From positions 1 through 16,184 of the forward strand of contig SCUC01000577.1 of NCBI GenBank assembly GCA_004322375.1: DNA of 16,184 nucleotides, in the 5' to 3' direction. The notes under the pieces are model-generated. The model did no database searches. It saw only the letters and a program-made list of their open reading frames with translations, and had not been told where the DNA came from. Origin of the DNA: Bacteroidota bacterium (GTDB taxonomy: Bacteria; Bacteroidota; Ignavibacteria; UBA10030; SZUA-254). Position 1 is the stretch's first letter, and every line of letters begins with the position of its first letter. Shown here one piece after another: positions 7,441 to 14,284 of this stretch. A program made the translations under genes and the position numbers.

Positions 7441-7936
7441 AATTAAGATGGAGTTGTTCTTCAATGTCATCAACTTTCACGAAGCCATTTTTCATCTCTT
7501 CCGGCTTTACAGTCAACACAGGAACTGACGAATTCCGAACAACGCTCTCGGCGATACTCCCCATGAGAATATGCGCCAATCCGGTTCGTCCATGCGTTGC
7601 CATAATGATGAGATCGAAATGTCCTTCAGAGGCATAGGTAACAATCTCTTTACACGCATCTCCCCTCCGAACAACGGTCATAATATTTTTAATGTGGGGG
7701 AGTTTATCGGCAATAAACTTCTTAAGATCCTTCTCAGCGTCTTTTAGCGCATCGCGCAACACCGTCTCAGAATTCATATCAACGGTGTGGAACGCAAGAA
7801 CAGGAAGCTGCTCTACGACGTGAATCATATACAGCTTGGCGTCATAGATTTTAGAAAACGAGACAGCGTATTCAATAGCCGCAAGTGATAAATCAGAGAA
7901 ATCTGTCGGAACAAGTATTTTATCTATGAGTTTCAT
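7439..7936 (-). CDS. Universal stress protein (UspA family)
   Basis: 165 residues, one Usp domain. The N-terminus KILVPTDFSDLSLAAIEYA (residues ~6-24) is the family signature. Near the C-terminus, MATHGRTGLAHILMGSIAE followed by SVPVLTVK corresponds to the G-2x-G-9x-G(S/T) nucleotide-binding motif with Ala in place of the first Gly, so this is probably an ATP-binding type. Usp proteins are cytoplasmic and accumulate under starvation, redox or energy stress; the exact action here is unknown. An AAGG lies about seven bases before the ATG. The C-terminal ~20 residues (after VKPEE) extend beyond the core domain. It is a single gene on the same strand as the cytochrome cluster but separated from it by ~210 non-coding bases, so co-transcription is uncertain. 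Confidence 0.93.
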   Translation of the reverse strand: MKLIDKILVPTDFSDLSLAAIEYAVSFSKIYDAKLYMIHVVEQLPVLAFHTVDMNSETVLRDALKDAEKDLKKFIADKLPHIKNIMTVVRRGDACKEIVTYASEGHFDLIIMATHGRTGLAHILMGSIAESVVRNSSVPVLTVKPEEMKNGFVKVDDIEEQLHLN

Positions 7937-8263
7937 AACTATACCTTCTGTAATATATATGTCCTTTTGTTCTTCAACAATAAAAAATGCAAGTATGATG
8001 CCATGAATGCTGTGTGAAATGACGCAGAAATAGTACTTTTCTCTCTCTGAATTTCATTATTGAGAAAATTACTTCAATTTTGCTATAAAACTGGTAAAAA
8101 GGAAGGTTTTATTGGAAATGATATTATTGGTTTGTTCACTCTTTCAACGTTTCACTCTTTCAGGCAAGTTTCATTTCCTCCCGTACCGACACGTTCTCCC
8201 CCCCTCGGTTTGCTTAATAACATTCAAACCGTGATTACTTCTCAGGACAATGTCCTTAGAAAA
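7937..8263. other. Non-coding gap upstream of the universal stress protein
   Basis: 327 bases with no convincing gene on either strand. It contains the upstream region of usp and a short direct repeat, TTCACTCTTTCA at 8135-8146 and 8151-8162, of the word-like kind seen elsewhere. The hairpin at 8239-8261 lies at its right end. Confidence 0.5.
8239..8261 (-). terminator. Hairpin immediately after the 87-residue gene
   Basis: TTCTCAGGACA (8239-8249) and TGTCCTTAGAA (8251-8261) are inverted with one mismatch. It begins two bases after the TAG at 8264 on the minus strand. No U-run follows, so termination is only suggested, but its position supports the reality of the short upstream gene. Confidence 0.35.
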
Positions 8264-8527
8264 CTATACTTTGCTTTCTGTTTTCAGCGATGCAGCGCCG
8301 TTAAGCTGTGTAAAACCGCTCATCTTTCCTTCAATTTCAAGAAGCTCGCTTTTCAGCATAGTAATATCTGAACGTTCTGCATGGAGGCTTCTATCGTTTT
8401 CCATAGCATAAATTAAATGCTTCAGTAGCGAACGGCTGTGCTGCAACGTGTCCACGTTATTATAAAGAAATTCAGAAGTCACGTTGGCTACACTTGTACT
8501 TTTCGAATAAAAGGTAAAAGAATTCAC
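8264..8527 (-). CDS. Small protein of unknown function, possibly helical
   Basis: 87 residues starting with GTG; I do not recognise the family. The middle (from ~LLKHLIYAMENDRSL to ITMLKSELLEIEGKM, residues ~34-69) is charged and has heptad-like leucines, so a coiled coil is likely. There is no signal peptide, membrane segment or metal motif. The open frame extends upstream of the GTG only to a TGA five codons away and contains no better start, and no Shine-Dalgarno is apparent, which lowers confidence. In favour: plausible amino-acid composition and a hairpin directly after the stop. It is separated from usp by ~330 bases and from dinD by ~530 bases, so it is probably its own transcript. Confidence 0.45.
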   Translation of the reverse strand: MNSFTFYSKSTSVANVTSEFLYNNVDTLQHSRSLLKHLIYAMENDRSLHAERSDITMLKSELLEIEGKMSGFTQLNGAASLKTESKV

Positions 8528-8644
8528 TCTGATTATTATTCAATACTCGTGCCATTGTCAAATCGCTATTATTGAGTTATTCATCTCATTGTTCTTAAAA
8601 AATAGCCTTATTTCGCGTTCATTTATTAAACAGTGCATTATTGC

Positions 8645-8658
8645 TCTCAATATTGAGA
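8645..8658. repeat. Perfect 14-base palindrome TCTCAATATTGAGA
   Basis: A perfect dyad in the AT-rich region ~120 bases upstream of the 87-residue gene. It could be an operator for a dimeric regulator or chance in AT-rich DNA; no neighbouring promoter is clear. Confidence 0.4.
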
Positions 8659-8732
8659 TAGACTTATTTTCTTTTGTCAATAATAAGAATGATAGATAGT
8701 AACGAATAGACTCTCTGTTCCACATTACATTC

Positions 8733-8886
8733 TAATAGAAGCCTTTGCAAAACCCATTTTGTCATTCTGAACGGAAGAAGTGAAGTGAATCCGTCAAGGC
8801 GGACATTTCTAAAGGTTAAGGAGATGTTTCGTCCGCCGAGGCGGACTCAACATGACAATGGGGAGTTTTTTCAAAGCCTTCTATTA
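8733..8886. mobile_element. MITE-like non-coding element with terminal inverted repeats
   Basis: The ends read TAATAGAAGCCTTTGCAAAAC inward from the left (8733-8753) and, on the other strand, TAATAGAAGGCTTTGAAAAA inward from the right (8886 down); 18 of the first 21 positions match, and similarity continues in interrupted form to TGTCATTCTGA / TGTCATGTTGA. The core carries a perfect hairpin GTCCGCC-GA-GGCGGAC at 8831-8846 and another GGCGGAC at ~8810. There is no coding capacity. A TA at each outer end would fit a TA target duplication, but it could equally be part of the repeat. The internal words resemble widespread 'GTCATTCTGA' intergenic repeats of Bacteroidota-type genomes (from memory). 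Confidence 0.65.
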
Positions 8887-9020
8887 ATACTCTCAAGATT
8901 TTTTTCTCCTACCGGGGAGAGATACCTGAATTCTTCAATAGCTTAGGCGATGCAACAAAACCATTTTGCTGAGGTCGGCAAAATAGTGTAAAAAAGTACA
9001 ATAAGGATTATAAATGCATC

Positions 9021-9041
9021 GGGGCGAGGTTACCTCGCTCC
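9021..9041. repeat. GC-rich hairpin after dinD
   Basis: GGGGCGAGG (9021-9029) and CCTCGCTCC (9033-9041) pair with one G-T/A-C difference around a TTA loop, 19 bases beyond the dinD stop. No U-run follows on the minus strand. It may end the dinD transcript or be a dispersed repeat, since similar GCGAGGT/ACCTCGC palindromes are common in such genomes. Confidence 0.45.
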
Positions 9042-9059
9042 TACAGACACGAACATACC

Positions 9060-9929
9060 CTACTCCTCTTGTCCGGTATCCTCATCTAATTGCTTCAATG
9101 TCTTCACATCCTTTAATAATTTTCTATCTTCCGATTCGACTGCGCGCTTGAGCTTTTGAATATCTTCTTCCGCGGGCAATGCTTCCGGGATGATGCCGCG
9201 CTGCATCAACACATTGCGAACCCCTTCGTTGCTTTTTACATGCTCTTCCATAATGCGTTCCTCCCCCTTCAAATCATCCCGCTTGATGTTGAAGTTGGTA
9301 ATCTCCGTAGCAAAATCTTTTGCCTTGATGGTGATGGTGGGAAGAAAATCCGCCAATGCCCTGCTTTGAGGAACGCCGAGCTTCGTTTTCATTTCATTGG
9401 TGGAGAACCCGCCGAACAACGCGCGGTCCCCTTTGCTGCGGATGCGCGCGAATCCCTGGTCGTCAATTCCGCGCTCGTACAGCACGCCGGAAAGTTCCTT
9501 CTCCGATTGCGTAAGCCGCTCGCGTGCTTGCAGCCGTTCCCAGATATTGATACGCTTCTCAAGAATTTCCTGCTTGCGGGTTTGCACGGCAAAGTAGCTC
9601 ATCGCAAAAGCGATTTGCTCTTTCCGCGAATCACCATTTTGCGCGATAAGGTAGCACGCGTACCGCGTGAGCATGATGTCGTCAATCTCCCGCTTGCTGC
9701 CGGAGCCGAGGTCAACCGTTTTCATCACTTCGGCAAAATGGTCATCCACCTGCTGCCCTGCGCTTCGACAGGCGGTTTTCCCTTTCTCAATAACCTGCAC
9801 AAAATTCCGCCACTGGGTATATCCCAGCAGCGCCTGCAAATCGCGCGCGTACCAAAACTCCACCTCGTTGGAGTTGTACGCCGCTGCTTCAAAATTAGTT
9901 GTAAGTTCGCGAATGAGTTCGGATTTCAT
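9060..9929 (-). CDS. dinD: DNA damage-inducible protein D homologue
   Basis: 289 residues from the chosen ATG, close to Escherichia coli DinD (~274). The N-terminal half carries the family core: EFWYARDLQALLGYTQW, then NFVQVIEKGKTAC, DDHFAEVMKTVD, MLTRYACYLIAQNGDSRK and FAVQTRKQEILEKR. The first ~100 residues resemble BRO-N-type domains (inference). DinD is an SOS-induced protein that modulates RecA in E. coli; whether this homologue is LexA-controlled is not shown, and I see no SOS box. The C-terminal ~50 residues are strongly charged and probably helical. An in-frame TTG at 9962 overlaps the upstream gene; the ATG at 9929, 19 bases after that gene's stop with GAGG 11 bases upstream, is more plausible. 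The gene is visibly GC-rich, in sharp contrast to its AT-rich upstream partner. Confidence 0.88.
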   Translation of the reverse strand: MKSELIRELTTNFEAAAYNSNEVEFWYARDLQALLGYTQWRNFVQVIEKGKTACRSAGQQVDDHFAEVMKTVDLGSGSKREIDDIMLTRYACYLIAQNGDSRKEQIAFAMSYFAVQTRKQEILEKRINIWERLQARERLTQSEKELSGVLYERGIDDQGFARIRSKGDRALFGGFSTNEMKTKLGVPQSRALADFLPTITIKAKDFATEITNFNIKRDDLKGEERIMEEHVKSNEGVRNVLMQRGIIPEALPAEEDIQKLKRAVESEDRKLLKDVKTLKQLDEDTGQEE

Positions 9930-9948
9930 GGGGGAGGATACCTCAGTT

Positions 9949-11823
9949 CTAAGGTTTATCAAAAAGGGAAGGTTTTCGTTTATAGCCTTTATTAATCAGA
10001 TAATCCTTTTTTTCATTTTTTTTGACAATATAACCATTTTTCTCAAGGGTCAATATTTTGTTCCTGATGCGCCTCATAAATGTATCATAATTTTTTGTGT
10101 CAGTAACCACTTTATGCTTTTTTAAATATAGATATTTGCCAACCAAATTAGCATTAACGATTTTCACTAAAGCATATTCGTTAAACAAGTAAATTGTATC
10201 CAAGACTGCCTTAAATTCTTCGTTTAATCCATCATAATCACCACCATAAATATCTCTTAATTCAGAAACGAAATCTTTTTTTGTAAGAGTTCTATCAACA
10301 GAATAAACCGGGTATAATTCGGGACTATGTGTATGTTTTTCTACTAATCCGTAAGTTTCTAAATCTTTAATTACCTGAAAATGATTATTATCAGGTGTCA
10401 ATAAAACTGTGTAACGTTCTAACAAATTGAGTAATTCTGATTTGTAAAAAAATGCTAATACTGTTTGTTGTTCTGATGTAAGTTCCCTACCATTCGTTTT
10501 ATTTAATATGTACCTAGAAAAACCAAAAATCCAGCTTTTCATTTCATCATCTAATGTCTGTCCTTTTTGAATAATTAAGCCAATTTCATTTTCTGAATAA
10601 AGTCTATAGTATGGAACGTCTATAGCGTTTTCCAGTGCAAAATTAATAAGAGATGACATCCCCCACCCCTTTCCTTCCCATCGATCATACGATTTTAAGA
10701 CATCCGCAAGATTTGGATTTTGTGCTTTTGGAATAGGAATTATTCGACGAACTGGAATATTTTTGTCAATTCTTAAAATTTGTTCTTGCCTGAACTTACC
10801 CGCATTTCGGATTTCAATGTACTTGTGAGGAACAATAGTTATGTTCGTAAACCTGTCACTACTGTAATCTCTGTGAGTTAATGCGTTATTGATGGTCTCT
10901 CGTATTACACGTTCGGGAAATTCAAATGTGGTAGTACCCCCTTTTTCTACACTTATACCAGTGGAGATATTACTGAACACAAACGCAATTCCACTTTCCA
11001 TGAGTTGAACAATATTTTCCTTTAAGACTTTTTTTTCATCCGCAATTTCGCTCCCCGTATTTACATAACAATCAAGTTGACATCTGCCACCAACAAAATC
11101 ATAAATATATTTCCCGCAGACCAACATCCCTAAAAGAGTAGGGCTACCTTCTCTCACAAATCTTTTTCTTGTTAAAAATGATAGCGATTGTTGTATGTCT
11201 GCTTTCAACGTTTCTACTTTGACATCTTTATTTAATCGAACTATGTACTCATTTAACTTATCCACATCTAAATCTGCCATTGTCGAATTGGGGACAAATT
11301 GCAATTCACGGGCTTTCTGTAATTCAGACTTTAATTCTTCCTGAGCTTTAATTTTGTTCAATGAAATTTTATGATCGCCATCTATTTGACGTTCATATGC
11401 TATTCTATTTTTCTTCCATTTTATATATTTTTTTTCTTCAGGAAGTTTCTCCACAAACAATAAACAAATGTTGCCGTCTAAAAACCTGATGACTTCAATT
11501 AAATCTCGCCTGACGTATTCTGTTACATCGAACGGGACTCCAGAATTGTCAACATACTGATTTGTGATTTCCTTCAGCTTATCACTATTTGCCAAATCAA
11601 ATCCAGTAAATTTATATTGTTTCAGTTTGGTATCTTCCCTCACCCCTATGATTACTATTCCACCCCTAGTGTTAAGAAAGGAGCAAATAGTTTTGTACAA
11701 TTCATCCCAACCAAGCCCTGAGGAAAGATCTTTGAGCTCTAATTTATCCGCTTCAATATGTCTATATTTTCCTCCTCGGATATCTTGTTCTAATTGTTGT
11801 AATATTTTATCAATTTCTCTCAT
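9949..11823 (-). CDS. Schlafen/AlbA_2-domain putative ATP-binding regulator
   Basis: 624 residues. The N-terminal ~20-145 is an AlbA_2 (Schlafen-like) domain: KLELKD near residue 27 and ICSFLNTRGGIVIIGVRED near 46-64. Residues ~300-345 contain RETINNALTHRDYS and a following YIEIRNAGKF, and ~369-390 contain NPNLADVLKSYDRWEGKGWGMS; these are the N-box and G-box-like parts of the GHKL-type ATPase segment of 'putative transcriptional regulator / RecG-related' proteins. The C-terminal ~430-624 is probably winged-helix-like. Such proteins occur in accessory and defence-associated DNA, but their biochemical role is mostly unknown. ATG at 11823 follows TTGAGGT directly, unusually tight for a ribosome site. 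The gene is AT-rich by eye (about one third GC in sampled lines) and lies 19 bases upstream of dinD, so the two are probably co-transcribed. It ends with a basic tail (KGYKRKPSLFDKP). Confidence 0.85.
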   Translation of the reverse strand: MREIDKILQQLEQDIRGGKYRHIEADKLELKDLSSGLGWDELYKTICSFLNTRGGIVIIGVREDTKLKQYKFTGFDLANSDKLKEITNQYVDNSGVPFDVTEYVRRDLIEVIRFLDGNICLLFVEKLPEEKKYIKWKKNRIAYERQIDGDHKISLNKIKAQEELKSELQKARELQFVPNSTMADLDVDKLNEYIVRLNKDVKVETLKADIQQSLSFLTRKRFVREGSPTLLGMLVCGKYIYDFVGGRCQLDCYVNTGSEIADEKKVLKENIVQLMESGIAFVFSNISTGISVEKGGTTTFEFPERVIRETINNALTHRDYSSDRFTNITIVPHKYIEIRNAGKFRQEQILRIDKNIPVRRIIPIPKAQNPNLADVLKSYDRWEGKGWGMSSLINFALENAIDVPYYRLYSENEIGLIIQKGQTLDDEMKSWIFGFSRYILNKTNGRELTSEQQTVLAFFYKSELLNLLERYTVLLTPDNNHFQVIKDLETYGLVEKHTHSPELYPVYSVDRTLTKKDFVSELRDIYGGDYDGLNEEFKAVLDTIYLFNEYALVKIVNANLVGKYLYLKKHKVVTDTKNYDTFMRRIRNKILTLEKNGYIVKKNEKKDYLINKGYKRKPSLFDKP

Positions 11824-11876
11824 ACCTCAATAAATAAGATTTGTCCTATGGTTATGTTATTTGTTTTAACATGATG

Positions 11877-12035
11877 TCATATTTTGTTTTTGCTGATTAG
11901 TTGTTTCTCATCAGAATCTACAAGCCTGCGCTCAACCATACGAGCAAATGCAAGTTCGCGGAGGATTTCATCATACGAGCTGTCGTCCAGCTGCTCTTTG
12001 ATTATTTTTACCATCTGTTCTTTTATTTCCGACAT
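11877..12035 (-). CDS. Small antitoxin-like protein, orphan and possibly truncated
   Basis: 52 residues from the ATG at 12035: MSEIKEQMVKIIKEQLDDSS, then YDEILRELAFARMVERRLVD and SDEKQLISKNKI. The pattern (a helix, then 'D-x-S-Y-D-E-I-x-x-E-L-x-x-x-x-x-V-E-R-x-L-x-D-S') resembles small RelB/ParD-like antitoxin-associated proteins that normally end in a longer 'ISHEEVK' type tail; here the reading frame stops just after the equivalent position. An upstream ATG at 12098 would add 21 residues unlike the family, so I reject it. No toxin gene is adjacent on either side: the next gene, 53 bases downstream, is the AlbA_2 protein. A candidate Bacteroidota-type -7 box (TATCTTTG, 12075-12068) lies ~30 bases upstream. 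Family assignment is tentative. Confidence 0.55.
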   Translation of the reverse strand: MSEIKEQMVKIIKEQLDDSSYDEILRELAFARMVERRLVDSDEKQLISKNKI

Positions 12036-12112
12036 GCAATACCTATAATTTAGAAGGCATTTCTCTTCAAAGATACATTTTTTCTCTCTCAAAATCACGT
12101 TTAAAACACAAA

Positions 12113-12141
12113 ACCTTCAAAGTTTTTAAAACCTTGAAGGT
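12113..12141. repeat. 29-base near-perfect palindrome
   Basis: Arms ACCTTCAA (12113-12120) and TTGAAGGT (12134-12141) enclose GTTTT/AAAAC; only one of 14 pairs fails. Palindromes of this ACCTTCAAGGTTTT form recur in many Bacteroidota-type genomes (from memory). On the minus strand it lies upstream of the antitoxin-like gene. Confidence 0.6.
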
Positions 12142-12240
12142 CTATTCCGACTGCGGGGACGCTCTATGAGCCGTTCTACTCTACGAGCCGTAGGCGAACC
12201 GTAGGTAGGCTGTCGGGAGCGGAATGAAACAAGAAATTTA

Positions 12241-12500
12241 TGGTCGGGAGTATGTCGTCATTGACAAACCTCGCCAAAGGCGGGAATTCACTCCCAAATC
12301 AAATTTTACTCACTGCTCAACGCTCCATGCTCTATACTGCCCATATCCCAAATCGCACATCACATATCTCATATCATACATCTTGTACCCCCCATTTAAC
12401 ACTCCGTTACTCCATCACTCCACAAAAAATGTTGGTCGGGAGTTAGAACTTCCTCCCAAAATCAAATTTTACTCACTACTCAATGCTCAACGCTCTATGC
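12241..12500. repeat. Two diverged direct copies of a TGGTCGGGAGT-headed repeat
   Basis: Copy 1 begins TGGTCGGGAGT at 12241 and copy 2 at 12433. Each is followed by a hairpin-forming insert ending in CTCCC and then by AATCAAATTTTACTCACT (12297-12314 and 12461-12478), continuing into similar 'CTCAACGCTC' words. The inserts differ: copy 1 has a longer loop with CCTCGCCAAAGGCGGG, copy 2 a short AGTT-AG-AACT stem. Confidence 0.6.
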
Positions 12501-12570
12501 TACCCACATCGCAGATCTCAAATCTCACATCCCATAACAGCCTATCACCTAAAAACATCCAGCATCAAGC
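12310..12570. repeat. Word-like degenerate short-repeat tract
   Basis: On the minus strand the tract reads as strings of variants of GATGTGAGAT, GGAGTAACGGAGT, GAGCGTTGAGCA and GATGCTTGATGCTGGATG. Units are 7-10 bases, purine-rich and never exact. No open frame with protein-like composition is present. Confidence 0.55.
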
Positions 12571-12579
12571 ATCAAACTG

Positions 12580-13788
12580 TTATTTCTTTTCCACCTCTCT
12601 AAGCACGCGTAAAAAGTTCTCTCCCAAAATTTTCTTGACATCACTTTCGGAGTATCCGCGTTTCAGCAGTTCGCGGGTGATGTTGGGAAGGTAGGTAACG
12701 TCATCCATCTCTAACGGAGTAACGGTGATGCCGTCAAAATCCGAGCCGATGCCGACATGGTCGGCGCCGATGAGCTTTGCAACATAATCAAAATGCTCCA
12801 TCAGCACGCTCAATGACGGGCGGATTTTTTTGAATTCATCGGTAAGCATTTCCGTGATGAGCATATCTTCGACGATTTCATCACCTTTGTATGCCTCCCG
12901 CAGCGAATCAATTTGAGGTTTGAACTTTTTATCCAATGCCGCCCGTTTTGCCGGGTACGTGCTATCAATAAACGAAGGCAGGAAATTGATAAAGACCACA
13001 CCGCCGTTATTCGCAATCGCCTTGAGCTGGTCATCCTTCAAGTTTCTTCGATGATGACGTATTGTCCACGATGAAGAGTGAGAAGCAATGACAGGCTTTG
13101 TGGTAACGCTCATAACATCCCAGAATGTCTGCTCGCCTACGTGGGAGACGTCTATCATCATTCCAAGCTCGTTCATTTTTTTCACAATCGCTTTGCCTAA
13201 TTCAGTCAACCCTATATGCTTGAGATGTAAGGAAGTATCCGTTTCATCGGATGCGGAGGTTGCCCAATCCGTGCTGTTGTTCCATGTCAGGGTCATATAG
13301 CGCACACCGCGATTATAAAAATGCTCAAGATTGCGTATCTCGTTGCCGATGTGGTAGCCCCCTTCCACTCCCAGCATGGCGACAAATTTTCCGTTCATCG
13401 CCTCTTTGCGCGCCTGATCCGAAGTTGCAGCAAAAGCAACCTGTTTGGGATTCCGTTGGACAAAGCTCATAATAGAATCAATCTGCTCGTTTGCCTGCTC
13501 GAAATACGAGCGGGAAGTTTTCTCCGGCGGGACCCAGATGGAAAACATTTCGATGTCCAATCCCCCTTCAATAAAACGGGGCAAATCGGAATGCCCGTGC
13601 TTCGTTCTGAATGAAATATCCTCCCCGTTGAGAATACGCTGCACAACATCGTTATGGGTATCCACAACAATAGAATTGAAATGCAGTGTGCGGTAATCAG
13701 CGCCTTGCTGAAAACCAATAACAAAAAACGAAATGATAGTAACTATGAGTAATATGATACGCGTGTTTCCGGGAGATAATGTATTCAT
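12580..13788 (-). CDS. Membrane dipeptidase (renal dipeptidase family, peptidase M19)
   Basis: 402 residues from the ATG at 13788. A hydrophobic N-terminal segment (~10-27, RIILLIVTIISFFVIG) is a signal or anchor, placing the enzyme in the periplasm or on the membrane. Zinc-site residues expected for M19 are present: His45 and Asp47 (VDTHND), bridging Glu142 (GVEGG), His216 (DVSH), His237 (ASHSS) and Asp350 (GIGSDFDG); HHRRNL (~245-250) supplies the substrate-binding Arg. The family hydrolyses a wide range of dipeptides, some with D-residues. A longer frame would use TTG at 13827 and add 13 residues before the signal; the ATG gives a normal signal peptide and has GAGG 11 bases upstream. It stands alone between repeat-rich DNA and the histone-like gene's terminator. 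Substrate is not determinable here. Confidence 0.93.
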   Translation of the reverse strand: MNTLSPGNTRIILLIVTIISFFVIGFQQGADYRTLHFNSIVVDTHNDVVQRILNGEDISFRTKHGHSDLPRFIEGGLDIEMFSIWVPPEKTSRSYFEQANEQIDSIMSFVQRNPKQVAFAATSDQARKEAMNGKFVAMLGVEGGYHIGNEIRNLEHFYNRGVRYMTLTWNNSTDWATSASDETDTSLHLKHIGLTELGKAIVKKMNELGMMIDVSHVGEQTFWDVMSVTTKPVIASHSSSWTIRHHRRNLKDDQLKAIANNGGVVFINFLPSFIDSTYPAKRAALDKKFKPQIDSLREAYKGDEIVEDMLITEMLTDEFKKIRPSLSVLMEHFDYVAKLIGADHVGIGSDFDGITVTPLEMDDVTYLPNITRELLKRGYSESDVKKILGENFLRVLREVEKK

Positions 13789-13921
13789 GGTCTTGATAAC
13801 CTCAATGGCAGGATAAAAAAAAGACAATACACCCGTTTCTTCATCTCAAAAAAAATTTTTGTGGGAGAGAAGATGCGAAGCGCTGTGTGAGGAGAAGAAA
13901 AACCCCAGCTTCTCCGAGCGA

Positions 13922-13953
13922 GACTCCCGTCCTGCATAGAGAGGACGGGAGTC
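13922..13953 (-). terminator. Strong hairpin terminator after the histone-like gene
   Basis: Perfect 12-base arms GACTCCCGTCCT (13922-13933) and AGGACGGGAGTC (13942-13953) with an 8-base loop, starting 11 bases after the TAA at 13964. On the minus strand GGGGTTTTTCTTC follows about 18 bases later rather than directly, so it may be intrinsic or factor-assisted. Confidence 0.65.
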
Positions 13954-13963
13954 TGCATGAGAA

Positions 13964-14167
13964 TTACTGCGCTGCCGGCTCGTCGCCGCCGGGGGAAGTC
14001 GCTTTCATTTGCTGAACTTCCATGCGGATTTCCTGAGCTTTCCGCTTTAGCTCGTTCATGTGCTTGCGAACGCGCGTTCCTGCGGACTTGTTTCCTTTCT
14101 CGTAAAACTTGACAAAGTCCTTTTCAAACGTGCCGAGTAAGTCACGCAATTCATTGAATCTACCCAT
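13964..14167 (-). CDS. Histone H1-like DNA-binding protein, Hc1 family
   Basis: 67 residues, matching the short Bacteroidota/Chlorobiota form of the Hc1 family. The signature is clear: MGRFNELRDLLGTFEKDF, then FYEKGNKSAGTRVRKHMNEL and KRKAQEIRMEVQQMK. The basic middle (residues ~24-45) should bind DNA without sequence preference, and the rest is helical; the tail SPGGDEPAAQ is flexible. It acts in the cytoplasm as a nucleoid-associated protein. A good ribosome site (AAGGAG, seven bases before ATG) indicates high expression, and the 12-bp hairpin after the stop suggests a monocistronic unit. An odd dyad TGTTTAA-T-TTAAACA lies 64-78 bases upstream. There is no lysine/alanine-rich C-terminal extension like that of chlamydial Hc1. 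Confidence 0.92.
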   Translation of the reverse strand: MGRFNELRDLLGTFEKDFVKFYEKGNKSAGTRVRKHMNELKRKAQEIRMEVQQMKATSPGGDEPAAQ

Positions 14168-14230
14168 TTTGACTCCTTGCTTTATTGTTGAATGATGTCC
14201 CTTCAGGTGTTAGTACCATCCGGGGGTGAA

Positions 14231-14245
14231 TGTTTAATTTAAACA
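14231..14245. promoter_or_regulatory. Dyad TGTTTAA-T-TTAAACA upstream of the Hc1 gene
   Basis: Perfect 7-base arms around a single T, 64-78 bases before the histone-like start codon. Position fits an operator or an AT-rich binding site; it may also be chance. Confidence 0.3.
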
Positions 14246-14258
14246 ATCTGTATGACCA

Positions 14259-14278
14259 CCCACAACTGAAGTTGTGGG
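14259..14278. repeat. REP-like perfect hairpin CCCACAACT-GA-AGTTGTGGG
   Basis: Perfect 9-base arms, six bases beyond the stop of the deoxyhypusine-synthase-like gene. No U-run follows on the minus strand. The same CCCACAACT palindrome is seen as a dispersed repeat in unrelated bacterial genomes (from memory), so it may be REP-like as well as protecting or ending the transcript. Confidence 0.55.
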
Positions 14279-14284
14279 CTGGCG

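Larger units (their letters stand above)
8528..9059. other. Gene-free stretch with palindromes and a MITE-like element
   Basis: 532 AT-rich bases without a gene. Contents: a perfect palindrome at 8645-8658, a MITE-like element at 8733-8886, an inverted repeat ATTTTGC/GCAAAAT at 8963-8969/8978-8984 and a GC-rich hairpin at 9021-9041. Confidence 0.6.
12036..12579. other. Repeat-rich intergenic gap
   Basis: 544 bases without a credible gene. It holds a near-perfect 29-base palindrome (12113-12141), a hairpin CCTCGCC/GGCGGG (12269-12284), two diverged copies of a TGGTCGGGAGT-headed unit (12241 and 12433) and word-like degenerate repeats through 12570. Confidence 0.6.

Noticed and set aside
7952..7980. 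TTGTTG-17-TATATT as a promoter for the universal stress protein gene
   Set aside because: Box spacing is good, but the predicted start would fall only ~8 bases before the ATG and cut the ribosome site, so it was not called.
8060..8371. 103-residue plus-strand frame
   Set aside because: It covers a low-complexity region and the end of the small minus-strand gene; no ribosome site and unnatural composition.
9156..9995. 279-residue open frame on the plus strand
   Set aside because: It lies antisense to dinD, whose protein matches its family over most of its length. The antisense product has no recognisable motif and owes its length to the GC-rich codons of dinD.
12224..12694. 156-residue plus-strand frame in the repeat-rich gap
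   Set aside because: It translates word-like repeats (runs of His, Ser, Tyr and Pro) and runs into the dipeptidase gene on the other strand.
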